This document shows positions 42,843 through 46,782 of a stretch of DNA of 46,782 nt, piece by piece. The notes under the pieces were generated by a model. That model had not been told where the DNA came from, made no database searches, and saw only the letters and a list, made by a program, of their open reading frames with translations. The position numbers were made by a program, and so were the translations under genes. Position 1 is the stretch's first letter. Each line of letters starts with the position of its first letter. Origin of the DNA: Flammula alnicola (lineage: Eukaryota > Basidiomycota > Agaricomycetes > Agaricales > Strophariaceae); the NCBI GenBank assembly GCA_015499995.1, contig JADNRV010000355.1, positions 1 through 46,782 of the forward strand. The letters run 5' to 3'.

Positions 42843-45800
42843 TCACACAGGGTGCTTGAATTTCTTGTTTGAATATCCAGTAGTGCTTCGGCCCATGCCC
42901 AATCGCCGCTTTATGCCAGCCGTTGGAGCAACTGGTTGAACTCTAGCCTGTGAGATGTCCGCGGCTTCTGTCCGCGGAAGAGAACTCGTTGCACTCGGAA
43001 GGTCAGGGACGACGCAAGGGCTCAGGCTATGTGATACAGGCCGTGACGATAACGTTGTTGACAGACCACCCTCGACGGAAGCCATGTCGTAATCCATAGA
43101 AGAAAAATTTCTGTCTTGCAGAGCCCGAGTTTTGCGCGATGAACACGCAGACGTTGGTTTGGGACTACACTCGCCGGGCGGTCGGGTCGAACCGTACGTG
43201 GAACCCATTAATGGTGGTTCAGATACCTGGGCCTTGCTTGCCGATTTCTTGGAAACGTGCACAGAAATAGTGGGACTATATCCACTTGGCCTTCGGGGAG
43301 AAAGACCTATTGCCGGCCGTGGGTGGTTAGAATTACGTCCACTTGGAGCGGAAGAATGTACGGATTGTTTTGCGTGATTTATCGAAGACCCTGATGCATG
43401 AGACGAGGACGGAGGTGTTGAATCGAGCGCCATGGGGTGAAGAGGGTCTGCGGAATGGGAACGAGGCGTTCTGGAGAAATAGGCCTCATTCAAGGCTGGC
43501 AACGAGGAAGGCTTGTGATGGGTGGAACCCAGCCATTTTTGATCAAGGGTTTGACGCGAGGCTTGTTGCCCTACTGATTGCCTGGACCCTCGCCTCGAAG
43601 ATTCCGCAATTTGTGGAGCAAGATTATCCTCGGCATCACCTTTCATGTGGGATGAATATGAGTTCGTTCCCGACTCAATCGAACGTGTCGCTAAGGACGC
43701 AGGGACAAAAGAGGCAGTGAAAGATTTAGGTTTCGCAGAGAGCGGTGAAAGTTTACTGAACGCAGTCTTCTTGTAATCTCTCATGAATGATGCAGAGATT
43801 GACGCAAGGGCCTCAGGTGACGCATACACGGGAGGTAGCTTGACTGACACGGCATTTTAATTTCGTATTCAAGACTAAAAGATAAGCAGAGAATCACCTT
43901 TATCCTCTACTAATGATTTGACACCTGTTAATGAAACGGAGTAGAGGCACCCATCCGGACCCTGAAACGTTGGCTTTACCCAGTCAGTCAACTCTCTGCA
44001 ATATTCCCGATGTCAGAGAGCGTGAAGGAAAGAAAAGAAAGATTTACAATTCAGCGAGCCGTCGCTTTACTTCTGCTTCGTCAGGAAGTGGTCTGCCTAA
44101 TACTTTAGATATCACCGCGCAGTCTTGCGGTAAAAATCTAGGTACATCGTAACTGAAGAATCCCTAGAAGACGAGTGAGCGACCAGATTGCATTGATCGA
44201 CAGAATAGCATACTTCATTTTTTGTGCGGACAACAGATACAAAGTCGGAAAGTTTCTTATCCTTCGTTCTGCCTGCAACCTGTCGTTTAATGGAGTGCAA
44301 AATGTAAAGCAGGCTCTGAGCCCGTGTGCAGGCAACATAAAGCAGACGTCTAATAATGGTATAAGTAGTAAAACCTCGTAAGCTTAGTTGCGATAAATAC
44401 CTTTCTTCCTCGACATCTTCCGTGCGGTAAAATGGGAAAGTATCCGTATCAACTGAAATGATTCAACAAGGAATCGAAAATACGAATCATTTAAAGTCAC
44501 ACCTGATGGAATCATGACGACCGGCCATTCCAAGCCCTTTGCTGCATGACACGTCGAAAGAGTCACTTTCTGCCCAGGGGTAAGCAAGAGATTCGCAAGT
44601 GAGACGGAAGACATGCGTTACTGACATCTTTACTCTCCTCTTCAGATTTGTTGTCTCCTTCTGAGGACAGCATCGACGCTTGCAAAAATTGCCGCAGGAC
44701 AGAGCTTCTACTCCCATAAAAAGGTTAGATCATTTCTATATGCGAGAAAAATAGCTTACTGCTCAGCTGGACGTCCGTCTGCTTGAGGCTGGTCGCCAGG
44801 AAGTACCGGAGCAGATTCCGTACTTTTCGCTTGTACTTCAGTTTCCACCTCGCTCGCGAATGTGATCAGCTCCTTCACGTTCTCCCACCTGCTCTCCCAG
44901 TCTTGTTGCGTCTTCCGCAGATGGTCTTCGTAGTTTAGCAAGGCGACAAGTTTACGAATCATCTCGGAAGGAGTCGTGTTCTGGTTGTCATAGGTAAGCA
45001 AAGAAGCATCGAGGGCTGAAACAGAAGGAATGCCACCTCTTCGTCGAGTTTTCTCAATATCCGGATAGTCTTCACAAAAGACGCTGTTTTGCGTTTGATT
45101 GAAGGTTTAATGTCTGGAATCTTGTTATCGTGGATTCTTTCAACCAGTTCCAACTGAGATATTTTGAGTTTTTCGGCTTGTGATGCGATTTCTGCGAGTG
45201 TCTGCATATCTATCTTAAAGGCTTGCCCGAGAAAAAATTCATGATCTCGGTGCTCACCTTATCACCTGTTCCGCGAGATGGTACTTTAACCGCCCGGACG
45301 AAAGCAGGATTGAAGTTTGGGTTGTCTGCGAGTTGCAGATACGACAAAATATCTTTGACCTATTTTTTGCATCAAGAGGAATCTTAATGCGCGATGGATA
45401 GAGTAACACACCTCCATTCGCTCAAAAAATTTGTGACCCCCGAGAATTCTACATGGAATGCCCACCTTCTGAAGCGCACTTTCAATTGGTCGTGAAAGAG
45501 CGTTGAATCGGACTTTTGAGGATCTATGTTCAGCGTCTGATTCATCGCTGTTGCGCATAGCATGACTTACGAAGAATCACAAAATCTCCCCATCGCAAAA
45601 CTCCTCCCATGTTTGCAACGCATCGCTTGATCTCAGATGCAATGAAATCTGCCTCCTCCTTCTCGGACGAGGAGGCGCTCAGAACAGGTGTTGCTCCAAG
45701 TGGATGGGATGTATGCAATGATTTAGGAATTCGCGATTTATCTTGAAAGTACTTTAGAACGCGAAGGTATAAGTACAGTGGCAACAGACCTTCCGCAACA

Positions 45801-46782
45801 ATAGCTAGACACGATCGCAAAATTGCTGCTGTCGAACGGTAGTTTTGCTCCAGAAATATTTGCTGCGTGTTCGGAAATCTTCTCTCATTCTGGAAGATTT
45901 ACAACTTCTGCAGAACGCCAGCCATAAACTAAGATGGGCGCAATAAGCGAAAGCGGATTCTACAAAAAAAATGGACATACTGGATTGATCGGGATCACCA
46001 ACAATAGTTAGACATCGCCTTATTGCTATAGCTTTCATGAGCTCGTATTGCATCGTATTAGTATCTTGGCTAAATGGTCGATTTATGGTCAGTATCGCAG
46101 TGTCAAGATCGGGGGAATAACCTACAATTCGTCCACCAATATATGCCGACACCATAGGACGGATTCTTCGTGATTAGTAAATAGTTCCACACCGTAGATT
46201 AGTAGATCATCGAAATCTAGAGCATTGTTGTCCTTGAGTACTTGCTCGTAACCGATGTAAACTTCAGCCAGTATACGTCGAACGCTTTTTTTCTCTTCCG
46301 AAGCTAATGTGGAGGGCGTCGTCTTTTTGAGGCGTTTCAGAGACTTTTCTTCTGCTCAGTTTCCTCGAAGAATGTGGTGGCATATTGGCCTTTTGCTTTA
46401 GCCTTGGAGATGACCGATGCAGCAGACCCTTCTGTAAGGGTAATATCATTTTCAACCATATAATCTTTGTATGGCTTCAGGAGTGCCGCAATGAGTTTTT
46501 TACTGGTTGGTAAGGACAGCAGTTAAGTAATTTACGATAGCGAAATGAGTTTGATACGAACCTTTCATCAGCATCGCATATTGTAAAGTTTGCTTCGAGT
46601 TTGACTGCGTGAGGGTGCATTCGGAGATATCTAGCACACAGAGAATGAAATGTTCCCATTTGCAGGGCGGTCGTCTTCGCTTGGCCAATGAGTTTTATGA
46701 GTCGGTCGCGCATCTCATTGGCGGCTTTGTTAGTTGAATGTAACGGCGCATATAGACGAGGGTTTCAGTTGTGCGTTAAGAT
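42843..46782 (-). CDS. SRS2: SRS2-type UvrD/Rep DNA helicase, N-terminally truncated, with frame breaks
   Basis: A superfamily 1 3'-5' helicase that removes Rad51 filaments in the Srs2 group. Motif Ia is ICAVTF..NKAANEMRDRL at the window edge; then MGTFHSLCARYLRMHP, NALDFDDLLIYGVELF, VDEFQDTNTMQYELM, GDPDQSIYGWRSAEVVN (motif III), IFLEQNYRST (IV), LSTCHAAKGLEWPVV (V) and EEERRLLYVACTRAQ (VI). The C-terminal ~400 residues are Ser-rich and end GIKRRLGMGRSTTGYSNKKF. That tail is joined through an exon reading LTDWVKPTFQGPDGCLYSVS, which shows it belongs to the helicase. One-base breaks are apparent at about 46735 (inside motif Ia) and 45892 (between III and IV); a third at about 46345 can be explained by a 41-base intron (46304-46344). 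Motif I lies outside the window. Confidence 0.85.

Noticed and set aside
44046..44300. Helicase ending at the TAA near 44046, with a separate gene at 42843-43850
   Set aside because: That downstream frame has no ATG of its own at its 5' end. A GT donor just before the TAA joins, through a short exon (LTDWVKPTFQ), into the Ser-rich tail, which ends like other agaricomycete Srs2 proteins.

Overview
This window is nuclear DNA from a filamentous fungus, most likely a basidiomycete mushroom (Agaricomycetes). Genes are dense and intron-rich, with introns mostly of 46-70 bases that have GT..AG ends and CTAAC/CTGAC-like branch points. The gene set is fungal: SPC3, BUD13, RPT6, BSD2, ASA1, MED19, a CBM1-GH5 cellulase and an SRS2-like helicase. 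There is no bacterial operon structure, CRISPR array, rRNA gene, recognisable intact transposon or secondary-metabolite core enzyme.

Layout, left to right. 1-825 (+): 3' end of an NAD(P)-binding epimerase-like gene, converging at 68 bases on SPC3 (894-1651, -). BUD13 (1915-2984, +) is divergent from SPC3. RPT6, a 26S proteasome ATPase (3875-5413, -), is divergent from an F-box gene with an apparent one-base frameshift (5799-7005, +). Then come BSD2/NDFIP (7689-9073, +), ASA1 WD40 (9589-11181, -), MFS transporter 1 (11536-13844, -), an IMD/BAR protein (15002-18378, +), methionyl-tRNA synthetase (18815-21529, -; possible longer form from 21637), an OPT transporter (21786-24361, +), a SARAF homologue (24583-25613, +), a secreted CBM1-GH5 endoglucanase (26438-28618, +), an unexplained 1.9 kb, MED19 (30532-32797, -), MFS transporter 2 (33058-36382, -), an unrecognised disordered protein (37935-40354, +), an HSP20-like protein (40636-41493, -), a probable decayed gene (about 41914-42490, -) and an SRS2-type helicase running off the right edge (42843-46782, -).

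Most genes are unrelated housekeeping functions: protein secretion, splicing, proteasome, translation, Mediator and DNA repair. Between them lie transport and environment-response genes (two paralogous MFS transporters, OPT, BSD2, SARAF, cellulase). I see no co-functional cluster. The observations most worth following are: two palindromic double-GATA sites matching the iron-GATA consensus around an E-box upstream of MFS1; micro-exons of 6, 8, 11 and 18 bases in the cellulase and MetRS genes; an in-frame upstream AUG that gives MetRS a mitochondrial-presequence-like N terminus; two GC-AG introns; frame breaks in the helicase and F-box genes; and a degenerate unrecognised gene beside the helicase. 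The 30.5-36.4 kb stretch (MED19, MFS2) looks richer in G+C by eye than its surroundings and carries hexanucleotide repeats inside coding sequence. All exon joins were read by eye from splice signals and family conservation.
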